Assembly (NCBI GenBank): GCA_016794445.1
Contig: JAEUKC010000254.1
Span: 51,607-115,606 of the forward strand
From: JADJMO01 sp016794445
Lineage (GTDB): Bacteria > Myxococcota_A > Polyangia > Polyangiales > JADJMO01
Direction: 5' to 3'
DNA length: 64,000 nt
The notes under the pieces were generated by a model. It was not told the origin of the DNA and searched no databases. It worked only from the letters and a program-made list of their open reading frames with translations. Position numbers and translations under genes: made by a program. This document shows positions 1 to 8,978 of this stretch, piece after piece (positions within the stretch are counted from its first letter, which is position 1; every line of letters starts with the position of its first letter).

Positions 1-1954
1 TGCGCGGGCGACGGTTGATGCGCTCCATGAGCGTGGCGGCGACGCCGTGCTTCTTGCCGAGGGCCTCCACCGTCTCGCCGCCGACCGCGTGGACGGTCAG
101 GCGCTTGCGGCCCTTCTTGCCCTCCTCGAGGTCGTAGAACTCGTCGCTCCCGACCACGAGGATCTTCACCGCGCTCGCCTCGGCGAACACCACCTTGCCG
201 AGGCTGGCCGCCTTGGGCGCGTAGATCTGCAGCCACATGCCCTCTTGCAGCCGCGCGGTCGGATCGAGCGAGTTCCAGGTGGCGAGGTCGTCGAGCGACA
301 CCTGGAACGCGTCGGCGATCTCGCGCGGCGAGTCCGCGGTGAGCACCTTGTAGAAGACGCGCTTGCGATCGGGGTAGGTGAACGACTTGCCGGGGACCAG
401 CGCGAGCGGGGTCTCGCTGCCGTACGGCGTGGTGGGCATCGGCACGGCGCCGGGCGGCATCGCGGGCACGAGCAGCACGGTGCCCGCGCGCAGCACCTCG
501 TCCTTGCCGACCCCGTTCAGCTCGACGAGCTTGGCCTTCGGCACCTTGCGCACCGCGGCCACCTGGTCGAGCGTCTCGCCGAAGCGCAGGACGTACTTCT
601 CGAGCGCGTTGCCCTTCGGGCCGAGCTTGGCCCACGCGTCCTTCACCGCCGGGCCGCGGCCCTTGGGCACGACGACCGTGTACGCGGGCTCGTCGGCCGT
701 GGTGGCCTTGCCCTCCACGGGCGGCGTGCGACCGGCCTTGAGCTCGGGGTTGAGCTGCTCGAGCTCCTTCACCGAGATGCCGGCCGCGCTCGCCACGGCC
801 TTGAGCTCCGCCCCCGCCGGCACGTCGACGCGATCCCCGCCGAGCGAGGCGTCGCGCGCGATCTCGTCGAGCCCGAACGCGGGGAGGTTCCGCATCATCA
901 CCGCGATGGCGATGATCTTGGGGACGTACAGCGTGGTCTCCCACGGCAGGCCGTACTCGAGCCGCGAGAGCTCCCAGTAGTCGTTGGTGTTGAAGCGCTT
1001 CACCGCCGCGAGCACGCCGCCGTAGCCCATGTTGTAGGCGGCCATCGCGAGCTCCCACGTGCCGAAGCGCTTCTTCAGATCCGAGAGGTGGGTGATGCCG
1101 GCCTCGGTGGCGCGGATCGGCGACAGGCGGCCGTCGCCCCAGCGATCGAGCGAGAGGCCGTAGATCTTGCCGGTCTCGGGCATGAACTGGAACAGCCCGA
1201 GCGCGCCCGCCGGCGACTTCACGCCTGGGTCGAACGCGCTCTCGGCCATCGCGAGCCAGCACAGATCTTCGGGCATGCCGCGCGCGCGCAGCTGCTCCTG
1301 GATCAGCTCCTTGTAGCGGCCGCTGCGCCGGACCATGAACGCCGCGAGCTTCTTGCCGCGCGGGTCGTCGCGGAAGAACTCGAGGTAGGTGACCACCCGG
1401 TGATCCCACCGCGTCGGCAGGTCGGGGAGCTTGAGCGTCGCGAGCCACGCGTGCGACTTCCCGGCGACGATCGGCGCGTTGACCGCGGGGAGCGGGGGCA
1501 GGCCGCCGGTGTCGCTCTTGGGCGCGGCCGGCACGTCGAGCGGCCAGGGCGAGCCGGGGCCCGGGGCCGCGCCGACGCCGAACATGTCGACCTCGGCCTC
1601 GCGCAGGGCCTCGAGCTCCTTGGACTCGGCGCCGAGCGACGCACCGCTCGCGGGGCCGCCGGCGATCGACTTCTGCGCGGCGAGGTTCTGCGGCGGGATC
1701 GGCTTGACGACGATCGGCGACGTGGGCTTGGGCACGCTGCCCGGCGAGGGCGCGGTGGAGGCCGAGGGCGCGGGCTTCGCGGTCGGCGCCGGCTTGGGCT
1801 TGGCGCTCGCCGCGGGCTTCGGGGCGGCCGACGCGGCCGGCTTGGGGGCCACCGAGGGTGCCGGCTTGGGCGGGGAGGACGACGGCGCGGGTGCACCGAC
1901 GGCCACCCGCGCGACGAGCAACGCGGACACCACGGGCAGCCAACGACCTGACAT
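1..1954 (-). CDS. MltD-like lytic transglycosylase with LysM repeats (C-terminus beyond left edge)
   Basis: Cleaves peptidoglycan glycan strands in the periplasm (family knowledge). The start ATG at 1954 has AAAGGA about 12 bases upstream. Residues 1-25 look like a weak signal or anchor, followed by a Pro/Ala/Lys-rich linker to about residue 90. The SLT domain spans roughly 190-340; the catalytic glutamate is E238 in the motif LAMAESAFDP, followed by GALGLFQFMPETG and AAYNMGYGG. After it come LysM-like repeats (one contains LRFGETLDQVAAVRKVPK, another YKVLTADSPREIADAF), and a third begins just before the edge. The frame is open at base 1, so the 3' end is missing. The gene opens leftward; its neighbour at 2029-3072 reads the same way 74 bases upstream, so they may be co-transcribed. 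SLT plus LysM assignment is firm; the MltD subtype is likely. Confidence 0.9.
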   Translation of the reverse strand, partial: MSGRWLPVVSALLVARVAVGAPAPSSSPPKPAPSVAPKPAASAAPKPAASAKPKPAPTAKPAPSASTAPSPGSVPKPTSPIVVKPIPPQNLAAQKSIAGGPASGASLGAESKELEALREAEVDMFGVGAAPGPGSPWPLDVPAAPKSDTGGLPPLPAVNAPIVAGKSHAWLATLKLPDLPTRWDHRVVTYLEFFRDDPRGKKLAAFMVRRSGRYKELIQEQLRARGMPEDLCWLAMAESAFDPGVKSPAGALGLFQFMPETGKIYGLSLDRWGDGRLSPIRATEAGITHLSDLKKRFGTWELAMAAYNMGYGGVLAAVKRFNTNDYWELSRLEYGLPWETTLYVPKIIAIAVMMRNLPAFGLDEIARDASLGGDRVDVPAGAELKAVASAAGISVKELEQLNPELKAGRTPPVEGKATTADEPAYTVVVPKGRGPAVKDAWAKLGPKGNALEKYVLRFGETLDQVAAVRKVPKAKLVELNGVGKDEVLRAGTVLLVPAMPPGAVPMPTTPYGSETPLALVPGKSFTYPDRKRVFYKVLTADSPREIADAFQVSLDDLATWNSLDPTARLQEGMWLQIYAPKAASLGKVVFAEASAVKILVVGSDEFYDLEEGKKGRKRLTVHAVGGETVEALGKKHGVAATLMERINRRPR

Positions 1955-2028
1955 CGGCCCCAGCGTTTCCTTTGCCGGGGCGGGCGGTCAAGAAACCCGC
2001 ACCCTTCCGCCGGATCCACGGCCGCGGA

Positions 2029-3072
2029 TCAGCGGCGGGGAGGCAGCAGGCCCTGGGAGGAGAGGGTCCAGCCGATCAGACGATAGAGCAAGCGTGCACC
2101 CACGTTGGCGTCCCATTCGTCGTCCTCGCCGGGGGCCACCTCGTTGAGGTCGAACCCGACGATGGTGCGGCCGCTGCGCACGATGGCCTCGAAGAGCCAC
2201 GTGGCCTCGTGGAACGAGAGCCCCCCCGGGACCGGCGTGCCGGTGTGCGGGCAGAGCGCCGGATCGAGGCCGTCGATGTCGAACGACACGTACACCTGCT
2301 TCGGCAGCGCGCTCACGACGTGGTGCACCTCGGCGACCCAGCTGCTGCCGCCGAGGATCGCGCGGCGCAGGTCGGCATCGAAGAAGGTGACGACGCGGCC
2401 GTGCGAGCCGGTGATGGTCTCGTGCTCCTCCTCCGAGAAGTCGCGGATGCCGACCTGCACGAGGCGCGCGACGCCGGGCACCTCGTCGAGCACGTTGCGC
2501 ATGATGGAGGCGTGCGACCGCGTGAAGCCCTCGTAGGCGGGGCGCAGATCGGCGTGCGCGTCGACGTGCAGCACGCCGAGCCCGGGGAACCGCTCGGCGT
2601 GGGCGCGGATCGCCCCGAACGGGGTCGCGTGGTCGCCGCCGACGAGGCCCACGATCTTGCCCGCGGCGAGCAGCGTGCTCACGTCGGCGTGGACGATCTC
2701 GTCGAGCCTGGCTGAGAGCGCGTTGGCCTCGGCGAGCGCGTGGATCAGGGACTCGTCGCCCTCCACCACGCCGCCGGCGGCGATCACCGGCTCGGCCCAC
2801 GCCGTCGCGGCGGCGTTCCACGCGAGCACCTCCTCGCGCGGCGCGCGCAGGAAGATGCCGGGCTCGTAGATGCGGCCGAGGTCGAGGTCGAACAGGTCGA
2901 CCTGGCGGCTCGCCTCCAGGATCGCCGCCGGGCCCTTGGCCGCGCCCTTGCGGTAGGACGTGGTCGCGTCGAAGGGCACGGGCACGAGCACGACGCGCGC
3001 CGAGGCTTCGTCGAAGGGCAGACCGAAGACGCCCGAGTCCTCGAGCGCGGCGGCGTTGGGATCGAAGGCCAT
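2029..3072 (-). CDS. speB: Agmatinase/arginase-family ureohydrolase
   Basis: Manganese-dependent ureohydrolase of the agmatinase/arginase superfamily; the likely reaction is agmatine to putrescine plus urea, in the cytoplasm. The 347-residue protein carries all three metal motifs: GGDH at 145-148 (H148), DAHADLR at 171-177 (D171, H173, D175) and SFDIDGLDP at 263-271 (D265, D267). The C-terminal GFDLNEVAP is also typical. It is longer than most bacterial agmatinases (about 305 residues) because of an N-terminal extension and an insert around 70-110. Divergent from the UbiD gene with 71 bases between the starts. Substrate (agmatine, guanidinobutyrate or formiminoglutamate) cannot be fixed from motifs, so the symbol is tentative. 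Confidence 0.85.
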   Translation of the reverse strand: MAFDPNAAALEDSGVFGLPFDEASARVVLVPVPFDATTSYRKGAAKGPAAILEASRQVDLFDLDLGRIYEPGIFLRAPREEVLAWNAAATAWAEPVIAAGGVVEGDESLIHALAEANALSARLDEIVHADVSTLLAAGKIVGLVGGDHATPFGAIRAHAERFPGLGVLHVDAHADLRPAYEGFTRSHASIMRNVLDEVPGVARLVQVGIRDFSEEEHETITGSHGRVVTFFDADLRRAILGGSSWVAEVHHVVSALPKQVYVSFDIDGLDPALCPHTGTPVPGGLSFHEATWLFEAIVRSGRTIVGFDLNEVAPGEDDEWDANVGARLLYRLIGWTLSSQGLLPPRR

Positions 3073-3143
3073 GCGTCTCGGTTTGCACGTCGCCCGGGGT
3101 GCGTCTTGTCTCTCTCGAGGTCGGCTCCTAGCGTCCGCGCTCG

Positions 3144-4946
3144 ATGGGGTACTCCTCGCTCCGCGCGTGCGTCGACGACCTCGAGCGCCACGGCCAGCTC
3201 GTCCGCGTCGACGCCCCGATCGACCCCCACCTCGAGATGGCCGAGGTGCAGCGGCGGCTCTACCGCAGCGGCGGGCCCGCGGTGCTGTTCACGCGCCCGA
3301 AGGGCACCGCGTTCCCGATGCTCGGCAACCTGTTCGGCACGCTCGAGCGCGCGCGGTGGATCTTCCGCGACGCGCTCGACGCCGTGCGGCTGGTCGTCGA
3401 CGCCAAGGTCGATCCGCGCGATCTGCTGCGGCACCCGCGGGCGCTGCTCGGCTTCCCGCGCGCCGCGACGAGCCTCCTGCCGATCCCCGTGGGCAGCGGC
3501 CCGGTGCGCGCGCACGAGACCCGCGTCTCCGCGCTGCCCGCGCTCGTGTCGTGGCCCGACGACGGCGGGCCGTTCGTCACCTTGCCGCAGGTCTACACCG
3601 AGGACCCGGATCGCCCAGGTCTGCGCCACGGCAACCTCGGCATGTACCGCGTGCAGCTCTCGGGCAACGACTACGCGCGCGACCTCGAGGTCGGCCTGCA
3701 CTACCAGATCCACCGCGGCATCGGCGTGCACCACGCCGCCGCGCTGCGCCGGGGCGAGCCGCTGCGCGTGGCGGTGTTCGTCGGCGGACCGCCAGCGATG
3801 ACGGTGGCCGCGGTGATGCCGCTGCCCGAGGGGCTGCCCGAGATCGCCTTCGCGGGGCTCCTGAACCGGCGCAGCGCGCGCATGATCCGCGGCCCGCTGC
3901 ACGTGCACGCCGACGCCGACTTCTGCATCGAGGGCGTGATCGATCCCTTCGCGCAGAAGCCCGAGGGCCCGTTCGGCGACCACCTCGGATACTACTCGAA
4001 CCGCCACGACTTCCCCTTCCTGCGCGTCACGCGGGTGACCCACCGGCCCGACGCCATCTGGCCGTTCACGGTCGTCGGTCGCCCACCGCAGGAGGACACC
4101 ACGTTCGGCGCGCTGATCCACGAGATGACCGGCCCGCTGGTGCCCGACGTGCTGCCGGGCGTGCGCGCGGTGCACGCGGTCGACGCGGCGGGCGTGCACC
4201 CGCTCCTGCTCGCGCTCGGGAGCGAGCGGTATACGCCCTACGCCAAGCTCTCGCGCCCCGCCGAGCTGCTCACCCAGGCGAGCGCGATCCTGGGGCAAGG
4301 CCAGATGTCGCTCGCGAAGTGGCTGTTCATCGCCGCGGAGGGCGACGCGCCGGGCCTCGATCCGCACGACGTCCGCGGGTTCTTCGCGCACGTGCTCGCG
4401 CGGGTCGATCCACGGCGCGACCTGCACTTCGTCTGCAACACGACGATCGACACGCTCGACTACTCGGGCAGCGGGCTCAACGAGGGGTCGAAGGTGATCG
4501 TCGCCGCCGCCGGACCGGCGCGGCGCACGCTGCCGACCACCGTGCCGCCGCTCGCGCTGCCCGACGGTTTCACGGACGCGCGGGTCGCGCTGCCGGGCGT
4601 GCTGGTGGTGACCGCGAAGGCCGATCCGGAGCGGTTCTGCGCCGCGTTCGACGCGCGGGCGGCGATCAACGCGTTCCCGCTGGTGGTGCTGGTGGACGAC
4701 GCGGCGTTCGCCTGCGCGTCGCTCGAGAACCTGCTGTGGGTCACCTTCACGCGGTCGGACCCGGCGCGCGACGTGCGGGGCATCGAGGCGTTCGTGGTGG
4801 ACAAGGCGTGGGGGTGCCACGGGTCGATCGTGGTCGACGCGCGCCGCAAGCCCCACCACGCGGCGCCGCTGATCGAGGACCCGGCGGTAATGAGGAGGGT
4901 GGACGCGCTGTTCGCAAAAGGAAGCCCCCTGCACCGTCTCGGGTGA
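3144..4946 (+). CDS. UbiD-family prenyl-FMN decarboxylase
   Basis: A UbiD-type non-oxidative decarboxylase that uses prenylated FMN. Visible signatures are RHGNLGMYRVQ at 161-171 and KPEGPFGDHLGYYS at 272-285, which contains the conserved acidic residue E274. At 600 residues it is longer than E. coli UbiD (about 497), in the size range of UbiD paralogues of futalosine-type menaquinone synthesis or of aromatic acid decarboxylases. No ubiX-like flavin prenyltransferase lies in this window, so the prFMN source must be encoded elsewhere. Start ATG at 3144; no clear Shine-Dalgarno was seen. Convergent with alanine dehydrogenase, with a hairpin over the stop codon. The family call is firm; ubiquinone versus menaquinone versus catabolic role is undecided. 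Confidence 0.88.
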   Translation: MGYSSLRACVDDLERHGQLVRVDAPIDPHLEMAEVQRRLYRSGGPAVLFTRPKGTAFPMLGNLFGTLERARWIFRDALDAVRLVVDAKVDPRDLLRHPRALLGFPRAATSLLPIPVGSGPVRAHETRVSALPALVSWPDDGGPFVTLPQVYTEDPDRPGLRHGNLGMYRVQLSGNDYARDLEVGLHYQIHRGIGVHHAAALRRGEPLRVAVFVGGPPAMTVAAVMPLPEGLPEIAFAGLLNRRSARMIRGPLHVHADADFCIEGVIDPFAQKPEGPFGDHLGYYSNRHDFPFLRVTRVTHRPDAIWPFTVVGRPPQEDTTFGALIHEMTGPLVPDVLPGVRAVHAVDAAGVHPLLLALGSERYTPYAKLSRPAELLTQASAILGQGQMSLAKWLFIAAEGDAPGLDPHDVRGFFAHVLARVDPRRDLHFVCNTTIDTLDYSGSGLNEGSKVIVAAAGPARRTLPTTVPPLALPDGFTDARVALPGVLVVTAKADPERFCAAFDARAAINAFPLVVLVDDAAFACASLENLLWVTFTRSDPARDVRGIEAFVVDKAWGCHGSIVVDARRKPHHAAPLIEDPAVMRRVDALFAKGSPLHRLG

Positions 4947-4953
4947 GGGGGCT
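4923..4953. terminator. Bidirectional hairpin over the UbiD-gene stop codon
   Basis: Perfect outer arms AGCCCCCT (4923-4930) and AGGGGGCT (4946-4953), plus inner arms CACC (4932-4935) and GGTG (4942-4945), with one bulged G and a six-base loop. The stop TGA of the UbiD gene (4944-4946) lies inside the right arm. Alanine dehydrogenase ends at 4973 on the other strand, so one hairpin can serve both transcripts. There is no U tract, as is common in GC-rich genomes. Confidence 0.7.
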
Positions 4954-4972
4954 CCGTTCGAGGCGGCGTGGA

Positions 4973-6085
4973 TCAGAGCAGCTTCGAGAGCTCGACGTAC
5001 TCGAGGCCGACGCCCTGGGCGACCGGCTGGCAGACCACGTGGCCGTCGAGGGTGTTGATCCCGAGGGCGAGCGGCTTGCTCGCGCGCGCGGCGGCCTTCA
5101 CGCCCTTGTCGGCGAGCTCCACCGCGTAGCGCATGGTGGTGTTGGTGAGCGCGTAGGTGCTGGTCTGCGGGACCGCGCCCGGCATGTTCGGCACGCAGTA
5201 GTGGACGACGCCGTCGACCTCGTAGGTCGGGTGGTCGTGCGAGGTGGGGCGGCAGGTCTCGATGCAGCCGCCCTGGTCGACGGCGACGTCGACGATGACG
5301 CTGCCCGGCTCCATCTTGGCGACCATCTCGCGGCTGACGAGCGTGGGGGCCTTGGCGCCCGTGACGAGCACCGCGCCGACGACCAGGTCGGCGTGGATGA
5401 CGGCCTCTTCGATGTTCTGCGGGTTCGAGTAGAGGGTCTCGATCTCGGCGCCGAACACGTCCTCGAGGTAGTCCATCTGCTCACCACGCACGTCGAGCAC
5501 GGTGACGCTCGCGCCCATGCCGATGGCGATGCGCGCGGCGTTCTTGCCGACGACGCCGCCGCCGAGGATGACGACGCGACCGCGACGGGTGCCGGGCACG
5601 CCGCCGAGGAGCACGCCCTTGCCGCCGCGCTCCTTCTCGAGCGAAGTGGCGCCGACCTGCACGGCCATGCGACCGGCGACCTCGCTCATCGGGCGGAGCA
5701 GCGGGAGCGAGCCGTCCTCGAGCTGGATGGTCTCGTAGGCGACGCCCGCGACGCCGGCCTTCACGAGCTGACGCGTGAGCTCGGGCTCGGGCGCGAGGTG
5801 CAGGTAGGTGTAGAGGAGGAGGTCCTTGCGGAAGAAGCCGAACTCGCTCGGGAGCGGCTCCTTGACCTTCACCACCATGTCGGCGCCCCAGGCGTCGGCC
5901 GCGGTGTTGACGATGGACGCACCCGCCTTGACGTACTCGGCGTCGTTGATGCGCGCGCCGTCGCCCGCGCTCTTCTCGACGAGCACCTTGTGGCCGCGCG
6001 AGACGAGCTGACGGACCCCGGCCGGCGTCATACCGACGCGATACTCACGGGTCTTGATCTCCTTGGGAACGCCGACGGTCGTCAT
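4973..6085 (-). CDS. ald: Alanine dehydrogenase
   Basis: Catalyses reversible NAD-dependent deamination of L-alanine to pyruvate and ammonia. The 370 residues match the family length. Catalytic and substrate residues are in register with known enzymes: K75 in VKVKEP, H96 in YTYLHLAPE and D270 in VDVAVDQGG. The Rossmann motif VVILGGGVVGKNAARIAIGM starts at 171. The start ATG at 6085 is preceded by a strong AAGGAGG eight bases upstream. Transcribed alone on the minus strand, after the esterase gene at 6196-7290 and a small hairpin in the gap. Provides pyruvate and ammonium from alanine, which fits an amino-acid-consuming lifestyle. No truncation or missing residue was seen. Confidence 0.97.
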   Translation of the reverse strand: MTTVGVPKEIKTREYRVGMTPAGVRQLVSRGHKVLVEKSAGDGARINDAEYVKAGASIVNTAADAWGADMVVKVKEPLPSEFGFFRKDLLLYTYLHLAPEPELTRQLVKAGVAGVAYETIQLEDGSLPLLRPMSEVAGRMAVQVGATSLEKERGGKGVLLGGVPGTRRGRVVILGGGVVGKNAARIAIGMGASVTVLDVRGEQMDYLEDVFGAEIETLYSNPQNIEEAVIHADLVVGAVLVTGAKAPTLVSREMVAKMEPGSVIVDVAVDQGGCIETCRPTSHDHPTYEVDGVVHYCVPNMPGAVPQTSTYALTNTTMRYAVELADKGVKAAARASKPLALGINTLDGHVVCQPVAQGVGLEYVELSKLL

Positions 6086-6109
6086 GCGAAGAGCCTCCTT
6101 GCCCGCGAC

Positions 6110-6126
6110 CCCGCGTCTGCCGCGGG
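6110..6126 (-). terminator. Short GC hairpin between esterase and ald genes
   Basis: Arms CCCGCG (6110-6115) and CGCGGG (6121-6126) with a five-base loop. It lies downstream of the minus-strand esterase and 25 bases upstream of the ald start, so it may end the esterase transcript or sit in the ald leader. There is no U tract and the stem is only six pairs, so this is weak. Confidence 0.35.
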
Positions 6127-6195
6127 ATCCGGTCGCGCGCGACGCTAGGCGGAGTCCCCGCGCGGCGCCACGACGCGATGCGCCGCGGCCCGTTT

Positions 6196-7290
6196 CTAGA
6201 CCCGACGGAGGGCCACGGCGGCCCCGACCGCGGTGGCCGCGCCGACCGCGGCGAGCGGCCAGCCGGCGGTGGGTCGCGCGGCGTGTTCGGCGAGCGGCGG
6301 GTGCTTCGGCGGGTCGTCGGCGAACGGCGCCGGCAGCGCGAGGCCATCGCGCGAGGGCAGCGGGCGGGAGCCGTCGAGCCCCTCACCGCGCAGCGCGCGG
6401 TCGAACGTGAGCAACGCGTCGAGGGCGCCGGGGCCCGCGGCGAACTCCGCGCTGTGCGCGCCGCGGAAGACCTCGAGCTCGAACGGGACGCCGTCCTTCT
6501 CGAGCGCCGCGCACAAGGCCTCGGTGGGCTTGCGCTGGTGGTCGTCCTTCGCGGTCAGCAGCCGGAGGCGCTGCGGCTGCGAGCGCCCGAGGACCGCGGC
6601 GCGCAGCGGGTCGAGCAGCTCCTCGGTGAACGGCTGGATCCCCACCACGGTGGAGAAGAGATCGGCGCACGCCGAGCCCGAGTAGATCGCCCACAGGCCG
6701 CCCGAGGACATGCCGCCCACGCCCGTCGCCGCGCGGGTCGGGATGACCGGCAGCTCCTTGTGCGCCCGCGCGACCAGCATGCGCAGGAACTCGGTGACCA
6801 TGGCGCCGTGCGGCCCGGGCTGCAGCTGCCGACCGACGACCCACGGCGTGATCATCACCATGCCGCGGTAGGGCTTGGCGGCGAGCGCGCCGTTCATGCG
6901 CTCGAGGTCGCTCGGTCGCGAGAGGTGCTCGAAATCCTTGTCGGTGAGGTTGGCGCGGCGGAGCGCGGTGTCGGCCTGGCCGAGCTTGTATTCGTCCCAC
7001 CAGCCCCACACCCCGGTCTTGTAGCCCTGCATGTTGTGGTGGCCGCCGGGGAGCAGGATCACCATCGGCAACCCCTCGGGCGGGATCACCTTCGGGGTCG
7101 CGACCAGCACGCGCGAGGGCCCGCCGTAGAACGGCGACTTGTCGTACTCCCACATGGTGAAGGTCGACGACGGCGGCGGGTCGACGGGGTGGCAGAGCTC
7201 GCCGTCGAACGGCTCTCCGCGCGCGCGACGGGTCAGGGCCGCGGCGGAGAGGGCTGCGGCCGCGCCGAGGAACGCGCGGCGGGAGTGCAC
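6196..7290 (-). CDS. Tat-exported alpha/beta-hydrolase (esterase-like), C-terminal membrane anchor
   Basis: The N-terminus SRRAFLGAAAALSAAAL is a twin-arginine export signal. The mature part has an alpha/beta-hydrolase look: an oxyanion-type segment VILLPGGHHNMQGY at 77-90, the nucleophile elbow GGMSSGG at 192-198 (S195 as GxSxG), and a late FRGAHSAEF that could supply the histidine. It resembles secreted esterases of the poly(hydroxyalkanoate)/feruloyl-esterase type. A hydrophobic stretch near residues 343-362 ending in LRRV suggests C-terminal anchoring. Divergent from the aminotransferase gene. The substrate is unknown; export and fold are well supported, the reaction is inferred. Confidence 0.75.
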   Translation of the reverse strand: MHSRRAFLGAAAALSAAALTRRARGEPFDGELCHPVDPPPSSTFTMWEYDKSPFYGGPSRVLVATPKVIPPEGLPMVILLPGGHHNMQGYKTGVWGWWDEYKLGQADTALRRANLTDKDFEHLSRPSDLERMNGALAAKPYRGMVMITPWVVGRQLQPGPHGAMVTEFLRMLVARAHKELPVIPTRAATGVGGMSSGGLWAIYSGSACADLFSTVVGIQPFTEELLDPLRAAVLGRSQPQRLRLLTAKDDHQRKPTEALCAALEKDGVPFELEVFRGAHSAEFAAGPGALDALLTFDRALRGEGLDGSRPLPSRDGLALPAPFADDPPKHPPLAEHAARPTAGWPLAAVGAATAVGAAVALRRV

Positions 7291-7396
7291 CCGGGGATCG
7301 TAAGCAGGGCGGCGTCCGGTCGGCCAACTTGCTTTGTCGCTCCCGGACCGTCCCCGTCCGGTCCTCCGCTCCGGAGTTTCGGGCTATGGAGGGGCG

Positions 7397-8560
7397 GTGA
7401 CGTTCTCCGCGCGCACCCGCTTCGACCTCGGCGAGAGCGCGCTGTCGCGTACGCTCGCCGACGCGCGCCGGGCCGGGGCGGCCGACCTCACCGAGTCGAA
7501 CCCCACGCGGTGCGGGCTCGCCTCGCCCGAGGCGGTGGCCTTGCTAGGGCACCCCCGCGGCGCCAAGTACTCCCCGGACCCGATGGGCGAAGCCAGCGCG
7601 CGCGAGGCGATCGCGGCCGATCTCGCGCGGCGGGGGCACGCGATCGATCCGTCGCGCGTGATCCTCTCGGCGAGCACGAGCGAGGCCTACGGGTGGCTCT
7701 TCAAGCTGCTCGCGGACCCGGGCGACGCGGTCCTGGTACCGCAGCCCAGCTACCCCCTGTTCGAGTGGCTCGCGCGGCTCGAGGGCGTGCGGCTCGTGCC
7801 GTATCCGCTGGTGCGCGAGGAGAACTTCCGGCTGGACGTCGGGGCCATCGCGCCGCTGGTCGACGACAGCACGCGCGCGATCCTGCTCGTGCACCCGAAC
7901 AACCCCACCGGCACGTTCGTGCGGCGCGCGGACGCCGAGGCGCTCGAGGCGCTGTGCGAGGCGCGCGGGCTCTCGCTGGTGGTCGACGAGGTGTTCGCCG
8001 ACTACCCGCACGGCGCGCTGCGCGACGACCGGCTCCCGAGCTTCGTGGGCCGGCGGCGCGTGCCGACGTTCGTGCTGTCGGGTCTCTCCAAGGTGCTCGC
8101 GCTCCCACAGCTCAAGCTCGGGTGGACGGTCGTCGACGGGCCGGAGGCGCAGGTGCGCGACGCCCTCGCGCGGCTCGAGCTGATCGCGGACACCTACCTC
8201 TCGGTGTCGACCCCGGTGCAGCGCGCGCTGCCGGAGCTGCTCGCGCTGCGCGACGAGGTGCAGGGCCGCCTCCGCGCGCGGCTCGCCGAGAACCTGCGCG
8301 CGATCGACGCCGCCTGCGCGGGGAGCCCCGTGCGACGGCTGCCGAGCGACGGCGGCTGGACGGCGATCCTCGAGGTCCCGCGCACCCGCGAGGACACGGC
8401 CTGGGTGGAGCTGCTCGCCGCCGAGGCCTCCGTTCTCGTGCAGCCGGGGTGGTTCTACGACCTCGATCGCGAGGGGTTCCTGGTCGTGAGCTTGCTGCCA
8501 GATCCTGCCACGTTCGCGCCGGCGATCGCGCGCGCGGTGGCGCGGATCGCGGCCGGCTAG
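7397..8560 (+). CDS. PLP-dependent class I/II aminotransferase
   Basis: Fold-type I aminotransferase acting on an unknown amino acid. The GTG at 7397 is preferred because GGAGGGG lies just upstream; an in-frame ATG at 7334 lacks a ribosome site. With this start the protein has 387 residues. Visible residues: HPNNPTG (N168/N169), VVDEVF (D197, pyridine-nitrogen partner) and SGLSK (K232, Schiff-base lysine), followed by LPQLKLGW. The C-terminal strand that normally carries the substrate-carboxylate arginine reads GFLVVSLLPDP, with valine where arginine is expected. The stop overlaps by four bases the convergent TerB-like gene. Could be a specialised transaminase or a lyase-like relative. Confidence 0.88.
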   Translation: MTFSARTRFDLGESALSRTLADARRAGAADLTESNPTRCGLASPEAVALLGHPRGAKYSPDPMGEASAREAIAADLARRGHAIDPSRVILSASTSEAYGWLFKLLADPGDAVLVPQPSYPLFEWLARLEGVRLVPYPLVREENFRLDVGAIAPLVDDSTRAILLVHPNNPTGTFVRRADAEALEALCEARGLSLVVDEVFADYPHGALRDDRLPSFVGRRRVPTFVLSGLSKVLALPQLKLGWTVVDGPEAQVRDALARLELIADTYLSVSTPVQRALPELLALRDEVQGRLRARLAENLRAIDAACAGSPVRRLPSDGGWTAILEVPRTREDTAWVELLAAEASVLVQPGWFYDLDREGFLVVSLLPDPATFAPAIARAVARIAAG

Positions 8561-8910
8561 GCCTTGTGGGCGGCGAGCTTCGCGTCGACCTCAGCCGCCG
8601 AGAGGCCGATCGCGCCGGCGACCGTGTCGAGGTACGCGCGCTCCTCGGGGGCGATCTTGCCGTCGGCGAGGGTGGCCTCGATCAGGATGTCGAAGGCCTC
8701 CTGCTGCACGTCGGCGGGCAGGGCCTTCACCGCGTCCGAAGCCTCGCTGCGGTCGACGATCGGGAAGATCGTGTCGCGCTCGTCGAGCGGGATGCCGAAC
8801 CGCGCGAGCAGCCGGTCGATGAACTTGTCCTCGGCGTCGTCGAGGTCGTCGTCGGAGACGATGATGCCAGCGATGAGTCGGCAGACGTTGCGGCGGAGGG
8901 TGTCGTCCAT
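8557..8910 (-). CDS. TerB-like acidic helical protein
   Basis: About 117 residues if translation starts at the ATG at 8910 (MDDTLRRNV); an in-frame start at 8949 adds 13 unconvincing residues. The protein is helical and acidic, with a pattern like TerB/tellurite-resistance and DUF533-type domains: a first half GIIVSDDDLDDAEDKFIDRL and a second half IEATLADGKIAPEERAYLD, each a D-x-D-containing loop that could bind a metal. Such domains occur alone in many proteobacteria without any link to tellurite. Overlaps the aminotransferase stop by four bases, tail to tail. Function unknown. Confidence 0.7.
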   Translation of the reverse strand: MDDTLRRNVCRLIAGIIVSDDDLDDAEDKFIDRLLARFGIPLDERDTIFPIVDRSEASDAVKALPADVQQEAFDILIEATLADGKIAPEERAYLDTVAGAIGLSAAEVDAKLAAHKA

Positions 8911-8978
8911 GGCCCGGCTAGCGTCGGGCGTCCGGGCCCCTTCGGTCAAGCCATCCTTCGGTGTATAGGGCCGGACCG

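Noticed and set aside
47..1951. Long plus-strand open frame at the left edge
   Set aside because: It is antisense to a well-supported transglycosylase with SLT and LysM motifs.
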